DNA from: Microcoleaceae cyanobacterium MO_207.B10
Lineage (GTDB): Bacteria > Cyanobacteriota > Cyanobacteriia > Cyanobacteriales > Microcoleaceae
DNA length: 39,466 nt
Assembly: GCA_030064835.1 (NCBI GenBank)
Contig: JASJEE010000006.1
Span: forward strand, 1 to 39,466
Direction: 5' to 3'
Shown here: positions 33,104-39,466 of the stretch, in pieces
How the letters are laid out: the number at the start of each line of letters is the position of its first letter
Position numbering within the stretch: the stretch's first letter is position 1
Translations under genes and position numbers: made by a program
Notes under the pieces: generated by a model
The model's database searches: none
Told to the model about the DNA's origin: nothing
What the model saw: only the letters and a program-made list of their open reading frames with translations

Positions 33104-33252
33104 GTAGGTTGGGTTGAGGTACGTTTGCGGAGCATTTCCCACGGAAAAACCCAACATTCTCCAATTAGATTGGTTTATTCGAGCGAGATAGCTTGAAAGC
33201 AAAAGTTAACCTTGGTTGTGTTGGGTTGCGAGATACGCTTAACCCAACCTAC
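33104..33252. repeat. GTAGGTTGGGTT palindromic element, copy 1
   Basis: The element is bounded by GTAGGTTGGGTT and AACCCAACCTAC as inverted ends, with internal AAAACCCAACA and TGTTGGGTTGCGAG. A close relative lies at 35381-35548, so two copies flank the PEP-CTERM and tnpB region. Confidence 0.85.
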
Positions 33253-33269
33253 AGTAAACTACTATTAGC

Positions 33270-33482
33270 TTATTCCATATCATATAAAAAAATATTAGTC
33301 AATTAGTTAGACAAAATGTAAAGTAACAAAATTATTGATTGTTGAAAAAGTTAAGTTTTCCACATTATTCATTGTTGAAAAAGCAAAGTTTTCCACAGTT
33401 AAAATATAGTTTTCCAAAGATTTTTCCACAAAGATTAAGGTTAAGTTAAAAAGGTGTTATCAAGAGGTTTATCTATACAAAT
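33270..33482. promoter_or_regulatory. upstream module B, distal block (duplicate of 30430-30642)
   Basis: Same length as module A and collinear. TTTTCCACA occurs at 33356, 33389 and 33422; the fourth site is TTTTCCAAA at 33410. It starts just after the palindromic element and lies about 500 bases before the PEP-CTERM gene. Confidence 0.8.
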
Positions 33483-33635
33483 TTATTTTAAGTTGAAATC
33501 GGTAAAAAAAAGTGAAACAAGTCTGGTTAATGGCTGAAGATACCATAAATAATGTAATCTTTGAGCGCCGATCGCAATACATAAAGCCCGACTTTTATCT
33601 ATGGGGATCTACGGGGGCGATCGCTACCTCATGAC

Positions 33636-33810
33636 AAACCGCAAAGCCAAAAATTAGGAAATTTACATAAAATACCACAAATACATCCGTAGTTTTATGA
33701 AGATTCAGTAAAGATTTAGGAACAATTCACTGGTTTTATGAAGAGTTGATGAAGTAGGCGAAATCTTGTTGAAACTAGGGGGGTGGAATATAATTGATTG
33801 TGTTGGTAGT
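33636..33810 (+). promoter_or_regulatory. upstream module B, proximal block with PEP-CTERM promoter
   Basis: The counterpart of 31075-31260. TATAAT at 33789-33794 is preceded by TTGTTG at 33766-33771 with a 17-base spacer (or TTGAAA at 33769 with 14). The spacer contains six G at 33778-33783. Between modules, 33483-33635 includes one HIP1 site and no gene. Confidence 0.6.
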
Positions 33811-33900
33811 TGAGAAATCAGCGGCACCGGCAACGCGACTGTTTCGTTCGCGGCCTTTATAAAACGTATAATGGCCTATTGGCCTATTATTCTTATTTTA

Positions 33901-33948
33901 ACTTCCCCGGCGGGAAGTCCCGCGCTCTCCCGCAGGGGAGCGTCGGGA
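33901..33948 (+). ncRNA. two strong hairpins in the PEP-CTERM leader, resembling a TnpB-element end
   Basis: ACTTCCC-CGGC-GGGAAGT forms a perfect 7-base stem. It is followed by TCCCG...CGGGA enclosing CGCTCTCC-CGCA-GGGGAGCG (8 bases, one G-T). Paired GC-rich hairpins of this kind occur at IS200/IS605-type ends and in the RNA made from them. A decayed tnpB lies 570 bases downstream. It could equally be a leader structure of the PEP-CTERM message. Confidence 0.4.
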
Positions 33949-33981
33949 GTATGTCAATATTAATACCGACCCATTGCAAAA

Positions 33982-34491
33982 ATGAAAATGTCAATCAGCC
34001 GCAAAATTGCTCTAACAACCCTAGCGAGCATTTCTCTAGCCATCTCAGCACAACCTGCCCAGGCGTTACGGAGATCAGCTCAGACTTCATTCAACCTGTT
34101 TGTGGGAGACGAATTGTCTGGTATATCTTATGATCCCCAGGTCTCGAACGATGAACTCTACGGGGAACTTGGGTCTAACGGGGGACCTGGGTCTAACGGG
34201 GGACCTGGGTCTAACGGGGGACCTGGGTCTAACGGGGGACCTGGGTCTAACGGGGGACCTGGGTCTAACGGGGGACCTGGGTCTAACGGGGGACCTGGGT
34301 TTTACATCCTTCTACCTGAGAGTGATGTGAATGGTGCGATTTCCTGGAATGACGGTGGAGGCTACCCCATCCTTAACGAATCAGGCGAAGGAGGCGGTGG
34401 AATGGAGAGCACCCCCGAACCCAGCCTAATATTAGGTTTTGTCACACTTGGTGGTGTTTTGCTAGGCAGCAAAAGAAAGACTAAAGCCTAA
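33982..34491 (+). CDS. PEP-CTERM sorted surface protein with GSNGGP repeats
   Basis: The 169-residue protein has a signal peptide (KMSISRKIALTTLASISLA, cleavage likely after AQPAQA near residue 28), a short acidic region, seven exact GSNGGP repeats (64-105), a glycine-rich spacer and a PEP-CTERM tail: TPEPSLILGFVTLGGVLLG (144-162), then the basic SKRKTKA. PEP-CTERM tails are processed by exosortase in bacteria that make exopolysaccharide. The repeats are encoded by identical 18-base units, prone to slippage. Its upstream region is a duplicate of that before the sulfatase. The repeat domain is likely an extended linker. No enzymatic domain is seen. Confidence 0.85.
   Translation: MKMSISRKIALTTLASISLAISAQPAQALRRSAQTSFNLFVGDELSGISYDPQVSNDELYGELGSNGGPGSNGGPGSNGGPGSNGGPGSNGGPGSNGGPGSNGGPGFYILLPESDVNGAISWNDGGGYPILNESGEGGGGMESTPEPSLILGFVTLGGVLLGSKRKTKA
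34171..34296 (+). repeat. seven-copy 18-base minisatellite in the PEP-CTERM gene
   Basis: The unit GGGTCTAACGGGGGACCT is repeated seven times without visible change. Being a multiple of three, copy gain or loss keeps the frame. Confidence 0.95.
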
Positions 34492-34514
34492 AAAATGATT
34501 GAAACGATGATCTG

Positions 34515-35345
34515 GCAACTTGTAGCGATGGCACACCCAATGCCTACCCTAAAGCCTATCAGCAAGCCAAAAAACGACTAACTCGTTATCAACGCCGTGT
34601 CAGCAAAAAGAAGCTTGGCTCTAAAAACAGAGCCAAAGCCGTAAAAAGACTTGCTATACTTCACAAAAAAGCGGATGCGACCCCGCGACGACGTTAGCGA
34701 AGCTCCTCTGCAAGAGGCAAGTCGCAAGCGGTCAGACCCCGCGACGACGCCAGTCGCAAGGGAATGCTGACCAAGAGAGGGAACGCGCACCAAGCAGTAG
34801 CAGATATCAGAGCAGATGCACTACATAAACTAACAACATGGGCGAGCTTTGAACCACAGCACCATAGTGATAGAAGTATGACAATGTAAGTGGTATGCTC
34901 AAAAAGCGGTCGAGGGATGGCGAGGTCTCCTCGCCATATCCAATCGACCAAGAGATCATAAACTAGCAAGCGCGATAGCAGACTGTGGGTTTTATGAATT
35001 TAAGCGTCAACTTACATACAAATGTGAATGGTATAGTAGTTAATTAGTCATAGCTCCTAGATTTTATCCAAGTTCTCAAATATGTTCTCCCTATCGGGCA
35101 TCAACAGAAAATGCCGTTGAGCGAGAGAAGTTATAATTGTGCTAACTGTGGATTTCAATCTGACAGAGACTTTAATGCGGCTGTCAACGAGCGAAAATTA
35201 TGTTTGGGAGTAGGTGGAGTTCTCACCGATTTTAAGCCTGTGGAGAAGATAAGTTACAGACAATAGTCAGTGGTCTTCAGTGAAACAGGAAGCTAGCTCC
35301 AAAGCTCATGCAATCACTCATGGGTAAGTTTGGGTAAGTTAGTAG
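34515..35345 (+). pseudogene. tnpB: decayed tnpB (IS200/IS605-type RNA-guided nuclease)
   Basis: Translated pieces match TnpB in order: YQQAKKRLTRYQRRVSKKKL (about 34555-34618) with GSKNRAKAVKRLA, RADALHKLTTWASFE (near 34815), DCGFYEFKRQLTYKCEWY (about 34980-35035), VIAPRFYPSSQICS, and the zinc-ribbon half NCANCGFQSDRDFNAAVN (about 35135-35190). They fall in different frames with stops between them. The N-terminal third and the catalytic middle are missing. A short repeat (ACCCCGCGACGACG twice, 34680-34750) has been inserted. The gene cannot make a working protein. Confidence 0.85.
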
Positions 35346-35380
35346 AACGGAAAATTCTCTTCTCTTATCAGTTATCAGTT

Positions 35381-35548
35381 GTAGGTTGGGGTGTTCGCGT
35401 TAGCGTTGCGCAGCATGGTACGTTTGCGGAGCATTTCCAACGGAAAAACCCAACACCATCAAATCGTTAAGGTTTATTTGAACGAGGTAGGTTGAAAGCC
35501 AAAAACCCTGGTTGTGTTGGGTTGCGAGATACGCTTAACCCAACCTAC
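35381..35548. repeat. GTAGGTTGGG palindromic element, copy 2
   Basis: A close relative of 33104-33252 with the same right half (TGTTGGGTTGCGAGATACGC then TTAACCCAACCTAC) and an extra GTTCGCGTTAGCGTTGCGCAGC insert near the left end. A CTTCTGA-type heptamer array follows at about 35581-35611, just before the guaA stop. Confidence 0.85.
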
Positions 35549-35614
35549 CGTACACAGAAGTTTCATCAGTTCAATATTACTTCTAACTTCTGACTTCTGA
35601 CTTCTTACTTCCAA

Positions 35615-37222
35615 TCACTCCCACTCGATAGTTCCAGGTGGCTTAGAAGTAATATCATACACCACCCGGTTAACACCCTTAACCTCATTGACAATACGGT
35701 TAGAAATACTTTCCAACAAATCATAAGGCGCACGAGACCAGTCGGCAGTCATCCCATCCTCACTAGAAACAAACCGCAAAACAATAGGGTAAGCATAAGT
35801 ACGTTGGTCTCCCATTACCCCCACACTGCGAATAGGCAACAACACTGCAAACGCTTGCCAAAAATCGTGATACATACCTTGCTGTTTAATTTCATCCCGC
35901 ACAACAAAATCAGCATCCCGTAATATTTTCAACCGTTCGTCTGTGACTTCCCCTAAAATCCGAATTGCTAATCCCGGACCAGGAAAAGGATGTCGTCGCA
36001 CAATTTCTTCTGGTAAACCAATGGAACGCGCAACTTTTCTGACTTCATCCTTAAAAAGTTTACGCAGAGGTTCGACTAACTTAAATCTCAAATCTTTTGG
36101 CAAACCGCCAACATTATGATGACTCTTAATTTTTACTGCCACTCGCTCCCCAGTCTTGGGGTCAACATTAGTGTTAGCAGATTCAATCACGTCTGGATAA
36201 AGAGTACCTTGAGCAAGGTAATCAAAAGGTCCTAAACGTTTTGACTCTTCTTCAAATACTTGGATAAATTCATGTCCGATTAATTTGCGTTTTTGTTCTG
36301 GGTCGGTGACTCCTTTGAGTTTATCTAAAAAGCGCTCGCGAGCATTTACATATTCAACTGATATATGAAAAGAGTCGCGAAATATTTGTACCAAATTCTC
36401 CGGTTCATACTTGCGCATAAACCCTTGATCGATAAACATACAAGTTAATTTATCCCCGATCGCCTCATGGAGCAAAAACGCCAAGGTTGAAGAATCAACT
36501 CCTCCAGACAGAGCTAATAATACTCGTTTATCCCCTACTTTTGCTCTAATTTCTCGAATCGCTTCTTCTACAAAAGCTTCTGTCGTCCAAGTTGCTTCAC
36601 ACTTGCAAATATGGTAGACAAAATTTCTAATCAAAGCTTGACCACCAATAGAGTGAACTACCTCTGGGTGAAACTGAGTACCATAGAGCTTTTTCTCATG
36701 GTCAGCGATCGCTGCACAGGGAGTATTATCCGTATGAGCTAATACTTCAAAACCAGAAGGCATTTTTGTCACAGAATCTCCATGACTCATCCACATAGTT
36801 GTGCCTTCTTCTACATTCGTCAGCAAATCTGTAGGATCGTCTATTGATAGAGATGCTTTACCATATTCAGCTAACTGAGCGCGTTTGACTTCTCCGCCAA
36901 GTTGTTGTACCATTAACTGCATACCGTAGCACACGCCCAAAATGGGTATTCCCAAATTCCAAATTTCAGGATCGCAATGAGGCGCCCCTTCATCGTAAAC
37001 AGAATTAGGTCCCCCAGAAAAAATTATTCCCTTGGGATTTAGAGCGGCTAGTTTTGCAGCAGTTGTACGGTAGGAAATAACCTCCGAATATACTTGAGTT
37101 TCCCGAATTCGGCGGGCAATAAGTTCAGAATATTGAGAACCAAAGTCCAGAATCACAATCATTTGACGGTTAAACTGAGTTAGAGAATCTGAACTTTTTT
37201 GTGTTTGTGTTGTTAGAGTCAC
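35615..37222 (-). CDS. guaA: GMP synthase (glutamine-hydrolysing)
   Basis: GuaA converts XMP to GMP with ATP and glutamine. The 535-residue protein has the glutamine amidotransferase domain (about 22-205; C98 in GVCYGMQ, H185 and E187 in GTQFHPEV), the ATP pyrophosphatase domain with the P-loop [12 protein letters not shown] (236-247), and the dimerisation domain ending in the conserved [26 protein letters not shown] is the family signature. Length is normal for the family. The extra 18 residues before the conserved [11 protein letters not shown] are typical of cyanobacterial versions. It is transcribed leftwards, as is cbiD, 267 bases away. Confidence 0.98.
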   Translation of the reverse strand: MTLTTQTQKSSDSLTQFNRQMIVILDFGSQYSELIARRIRETQVYSEVISYRTTAAKLAALNPKGIIFSGGPNSVYDEGAPHCDPEIWNLGIPILGVCYGMQLMVQQLGGEVKRAQLAEYGKASLSIDDPTDLLTNVEEGTTMWMSHGDSVTKMPSGFEVLAHTDNTPCAAIADHEKKLYGTQFHPEVVHSIGGQALIRNFVYHICKCEATWTTEAFVEEAIREIRAKVGDKRVLLALSGGVDSSTLAFLLHEAIGDKLTCMFIDQGFMRKYEPENLVQIFRDSFHISVEYVNARERFLDKLKGVTDPEQKRKLIGHEFIQVFEEESKRLGPFDYLAQGTLYPDVIESANTNVDPKTGERVAVKIKSHHNVGGLPKDLRFKLVEPLRKLFKDEVRKVARSIGLPEEIVRRHPFPGPGLAIRILGEVTDERLKILRDADFVVRDEIKQQGMYHDFWQAFAVLLPIRSVGVMGDQRTYAYPIVLRFVSSEDGMTADWSRAPYDLLESISNRIVNEVKGVNRVVYDITSKPPGTIEWE

Positions 37223-37489
37223 GGTTAATATGCTATTAGACTAGAGTAATTTAGAATTTAGAATTTAGAATTTAGAATAATGCAGAATTAATTTTTATAT
37301 AACTTTATTTTTTGGGAATTTCTAAAATTTATCTTTTTATGAATTCAAAGTTAAGAATTGAAAACTTTAGGTATTGATTAATTCATTAGTTTGATAATCC
37401 TGCATTGTAAATTTCAATTTGATTCATTAATTTAATAATTCTGCATTCTACATTCTGCATTCTAAATTCAAAAGGGTATTCTTAATAGA
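37223..37489. repeat. inverted AT-rich repeats between cbiD and guaA
   Basis: AGAATTT heptamers and AATGCAGAATTA (about 37253-37290) face TAATTCTGCATTC and CATTCTAAATTC (about 37435-37470) in inverted orientation. Another ATCCTGCATTG lies between them. No gene was seen. The guaA promoter must lie here, but none was picked out. Confidence 0.65.
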
Positions 37490-38623
37490 TTAACAAATTT
37501 TGGCAAAAATTGTATCAGCAACTTCAGTTTTGAGGAAAATTTGGCGATCGCGGTCAAACAGCATCGAACCTACTTGGACCTGCTTTTGGCTATGATTAAA
37601 AATGTAAGCTTGGCAACGTTGGTCAATTTTCGAGGCGATCGCCCCATACACTCTACCCACCCAATCATTCTGATTATCTGTATCTAAGTTCCGCAGCAGT
37701 TTCAAAGCATCCTCGGCAGTATTACAAGCAAAAATTTCTTGTAGCACAGAAGTGGGCAAACCTATATTTGCACAATGAGCTGTTATAATTTCTAATCGTC
37801 CGTCAGCTAGATAGTGGTGAGTGTGAAAAATTCCTCCAGCCAATTTAATTAATTTGCCATGATAACCTAATAATAAAATAGACTCTACTCCAGCAATAGC
37901 AGCAGCAACCAACATTGGGCCTAACCAGTTCGCTGTTTTGACAGTCTGTTGTGATGGTATTCCCATTTTCCTGGCTATATCTAAACCATTTTCCCCTACA
38001 CAAAACACCAAACTTTTAAACTGCAATGCCTTTTGTTGTAGTTCTTCTTGGTAAGCTTCAAGTTGCCCAGGCAAACTCAAAGGTTGAGAAATTCCTGTAG
38101 TACCTAACAGAGAAAGACCTTCAACTATACCAAAAGCAGAATTAGAAGTTCGAGTTGCTAATTGACGACCTTCTGGTAAAATAATAGTGACTTTGATTTG
38201 TTCATTTGGGTTGAGCAAGGGTTGAAGATTTTCTTGCAGCAGTCGTCGCGCGTAACTATATATAGCTCCTTCCCCAGAATCAATATTCTGTCCAATTCCT
38301 GCTCCACCTATAATTACAATTTGTTCTGAAATGTCAGTTTGGGAAACTGTGGCCAACTCTACCATAGCCCAAACAGGAGTATTGTGAGTTAGGTCGAGAT
38401 TATTACCGGGGTCGGAACGAGTAATAGCTAAGGCAGTATTATTTTTTAGTAAAGCTACCTGTTCGATAGGAATATGGACAATTTCTGCTGGTTCTAGTAA
38501 ATTAATTGATACGGTAGACAAAGACGAGATATTTTGACGTACCCAACGGAGAGCAGCAACAGCAGCAGCACAAGCAAATACAGGTAGAGTATATCCAGAG
38601 CGAGGATTCAATTCAAAATTCAA
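37490..38623 (-). CDS. cbiD: CbiD, cobalt-precorrin-5B C1-methyltransferase
   Basis: CbiD methylates C1 of cobalt-precorrin-5B in the anaerobic (early cobalt) cobalamin pathway. The 377-residue protein begins close to the conserved RSGYTLPVFACAAAVAALRW (8-27) and contains DPGNNLDLTHNTPVWAMVE, VIIGGAGIGQNID, LSLLGTTGISQPLS and GYHGKLIKLAGGIFHTHH (about 253-270), all typical of CbiD. The start is a TTG (38621-38623) inside TTTTGAATTTTGAATTGAA repeats; no ATG is available before the conserved region. A second TTG is four codons later. It is leftward and probably monocistronic. Confidence 0.95.
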   Translation of the reverse strand: MNFELNPRSGYTLPVFACAAAVAALRWVRQNISSLSTVSINLLEPAEIVHIPIEQVALLKNNTALAITRSDPGNNLDLTHNTPVWAMVELATVSQTDISEQIVIIGGAGIGQNIDSGEGAIYSYARRLLQENLQPLLNPNEQIKVTIILPEGRQLATRTSNSAFGIVEGLSLLGTTGISQPLSLPGQLEAYQEELQQKALQFKSLVFCVGENGLDIARKMGIPSQQTVKTANWLGPMLVAAAIAGVESILLLGYHGKLIKLAGGIFHTHHYLADGRLEIITAHCANIGLPTSVLQEIFACNTAEDALKLLRNLDTDNQNDWVGRVYGAIASKIDQRCQAYIFNHSQKQVQVGSMLFDRDRQIFLKTEVADTIFAKIC

Positions 38624-38767
38624 AAGTCAAAAGTCAAAAGTAAGAATTAATCTATTATAATCAGTTCCAAAGTCAAAAGTCAAAAGCCATGTCAATTCAA
38701 AAGTCAAAATTCAAAATTCAAAAGTAAGAATGTATCAATTCAAAATTCAAAAGTAAGAAATTTTAAG
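38618..38767. repeat. left inverted-repeat block beside the S23-like gene
   Basis: Tandem TCAAAAG and TCAAAAT heptamers carry the phrase AAAAGCCATGTCAA (about 38681-38696) and two TCAAAAGTAAGAA motifs. The reverse complement occurs at 39192-39327. The block also forms the first codons of cbiD. Confidence 0.8.
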
Positions 38768-38785
38768 TTTAAAGTAATAAGTTAA

Positions 38786-39154
38786 TTATTCAGCTTTTTT
38801 TTTGCTAGTAACTATGGATTGAGCTAGAATTTTAATGAGTTGTTCACATTCATCTAAAAGCTTGGCTATTCTTTCAGATTCTATCATGTTAGTTTCGATT
38901 AGTAATCTTAACCAATATCGAGTTTCCCTTGCTTCTGCTTCTTTGAGAGATATTTCTTGCTTACTAATAAAATCTTTAATATTCTGAGCTGATTGTGATT
39001 CTGCTAGATTAGCTCCAATTGATGTTCCAGACCTAAATAATTGATTAGCTAGTAATCTAGATGTTCCTGGTTGCTGGTCTAAAAGATTACAAAGTTTGGT
39101 AATTCTAACTGCAAATTCAAAAGTTCTCTCAGTAATAGATATATGATTTTTCAT
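38786..39154 (-). CDS. four-helix bundle protein (S23/IVP family)
   Basis: The 122-residue protein matches the S23 ribosomal-intervening-sequence family: FEFAVRITKLCNLLDQQPGT, LANQLFRSGTSIGANLAESQ, DFISKQEISLKEAEARETRYWL and a fourth helix with LLDECEQLIKILA. Members fold as pentameric four-helix bundles related to Avd of diversity-generating retroelements and were first seen in insertions in 23S rRNA genes. Here no reverse transcriptase or rRNA is nearby. The gene is bracketed by long inverted repeats. Function is unknown; nucleic-acid binding is the common suggestion. Confidence 0.9.
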   Translation of the reverse strand: MKNHISITERTFEFAVRITKLCNLLDQQPGTSRLLANQLFRSGTSIGANLAESQSAQNIKDFISKQEISLKEAEARETRYWLRLLIETNMIESERIAKLLDECEQLIKILAQSIVTSKKKAE

Positions 39155-39191
39155 TTATTTGACTTTTAACTTGATAATTTGAACTTTTAGC

Positions 39192-39327
39192 TTAAATAAT
39201 TCTTACTGTTGACTTTTGAATTGAAATGCTGTTTAACTTTTAACTTGAAAATTCTTACTTTTGAATTTTGACTTTTGAATTTTGACTTGACATGGCTTTT
39301 GAATTTTGAATTTTGAATTTTGAATTC
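39192..39327. repeat. right inverted-repeat block beside the S23-like gene
   Basis: CTTACTTTTGAATTTTGACT and TTGACATGGCTTTTGA are the reverse complement of the left block over about 50 bases with a few mismatches. More TTTTGAA heptamers follow up to the next gene. Confidence 0.8.
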
Positions 39328-39338
39328 CGTGAAACGGT

Positions 39339-39466
39339 ATGAGAGTAAAAACAAAGCCTTTTTTACAAAGAGAGGCTACTGAATGTGGCGCTGCATCTTT
39401 GGGTATTATTCTGAAATATTATGGACGTGAAGTTCCCCTAATGGAATTACGCGGTAAATGTGGTGT
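39339..39466 (+). CDS. start of a C39-peptidase ABC exporter (NHLP/bacteriocin type), cut by the window end
   Basis: The 42 visible residues ([20 protein letters not shown], then [20 protein letters not shown] and CG) form the N-terminus of a C39 peptidase domain, with the catalytic cysteine at residue 16 in ECGAASL. This opening is the one found in NHLM/NHLP-type peptidase/permease/ATPase proteins, which cleave double-glycine leaders and export RiPP or microcin-like peptides. An in-frame TGA at 39330-39332 fixes the start. No Shine-Dalgarno is seen; the gene begins right after the repeat block. Confidence 0.85.
   Translation, partial: MRVKTKPFLQREATECGAASLGIILKYYGREVPLMELRGKCG

Noticed and set aside
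34171-34296. CRISPR-like regular repeats
   Set aside because: Contiguous 18-base units without spacers, in frame inside a coding gene.
33810-34330. Plus-strand open frames overlapping the PEP-CTERM gene, including one with LGLTGD repeats
   Set aside because: They are the same DNA read in other frames; the signal peptide and PEP-CTERM tail fix the true frame.

Overview
The window looks like chromosomal DNA of a filamentous cyanobacterium. It is AT-rich, carries many HIP1 octamers (GCGATCGC, for example near 996, 5683, 8166, 13312, 16250 and 17434), and its intergenic spaces are full of 7- and 8-base tandem repeats and small palindromic elements typical of large Oscillatoriales or Nostocales genomes. 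XisH/XisI, a PEP-CTERM protein, a DUF2887 nuclease and an uptake-type hyp cluster fit the same group. Genus cannot be fixed from the sequence alone. No tRNA, rRNA or CRISPR array was seen.

Layout. 1-3360: a possible gene end, a three-unit tandem repeat, murJ (lipid II flippase) and a broken Uma2 gene. 3489-6538: a same-strand trio of glycosyltransferase, PAPS sulfotransferase and polysaccharide pyruvyl transferase that looks like an exopolysaccharide tailoring set, closed by a terminator. 6672-9889: aminotransferase, dCMP-deaminase-like enzyme, the xisH-xisI pair and a small probable winged-helix protein. 10163-13869: a two-gene HerA-NurA operon (hexameric DNA translocase plus nuclease), the best candidate here for a DNA-processing or anti-phage system. 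14115-23305: [NiFe]-hydrogenase maturation genes hypF-hypC-hypD-(tautomerase)-(GNAT)-hypE-hypA-(DUF2887 nuclease and a duplicated tail)-hypB; the structural hydrogenase is not in the window. 24403-25593: a ferrochelatase-fold protein with a histidine-rich tail, a plausible nickel or cobalt handler. 26634-30288: a small unknown protein, a two-RCK channel-like protein with an atypical filter, and a cation diffusion facilitator. 31325-34491: a sulfatase and a PEP-CTERM surface protein, each preceded by the same roughly 400-base regulatory module. 34515-35345: a decayed tnpB. 35615-38623 (minus): guaA and cbiD. 38786-39154: an S23-like four-helix-bundle gene between inverted repeats. 39339-end: the start of a C39-peptidase ABC exporter of the NHLP/RiPP type.

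How it works together. HypC/D/E/F build and deliver the Fe(CN)2CO group and HypA/B insert nickel. A metal theme continues with the His-tailed chelatase, the CDF transporter and cbiD (cobalamin). A surface-sulfate theme links the sulfotransferase/pyruvyl transferase trio with the sulfatase and the PEP-CTERM protein.

The most unusual signals are (a) the duplicated promoter module before the sulfatase and PEP-CTERM genes, with a poly-G tract of 8 versus 6 bases inside the promoter spacer and clusters of TTTTCCACA; (b) insertion of a DUF2887 gene exactly at the hypA/hypB junction between imperfect 33-base direct repeats; (c) repeats that supply the start or stop codons of hypE, cbiD, hypF and the CDF gene; and (d) the HerA-NurA operon.
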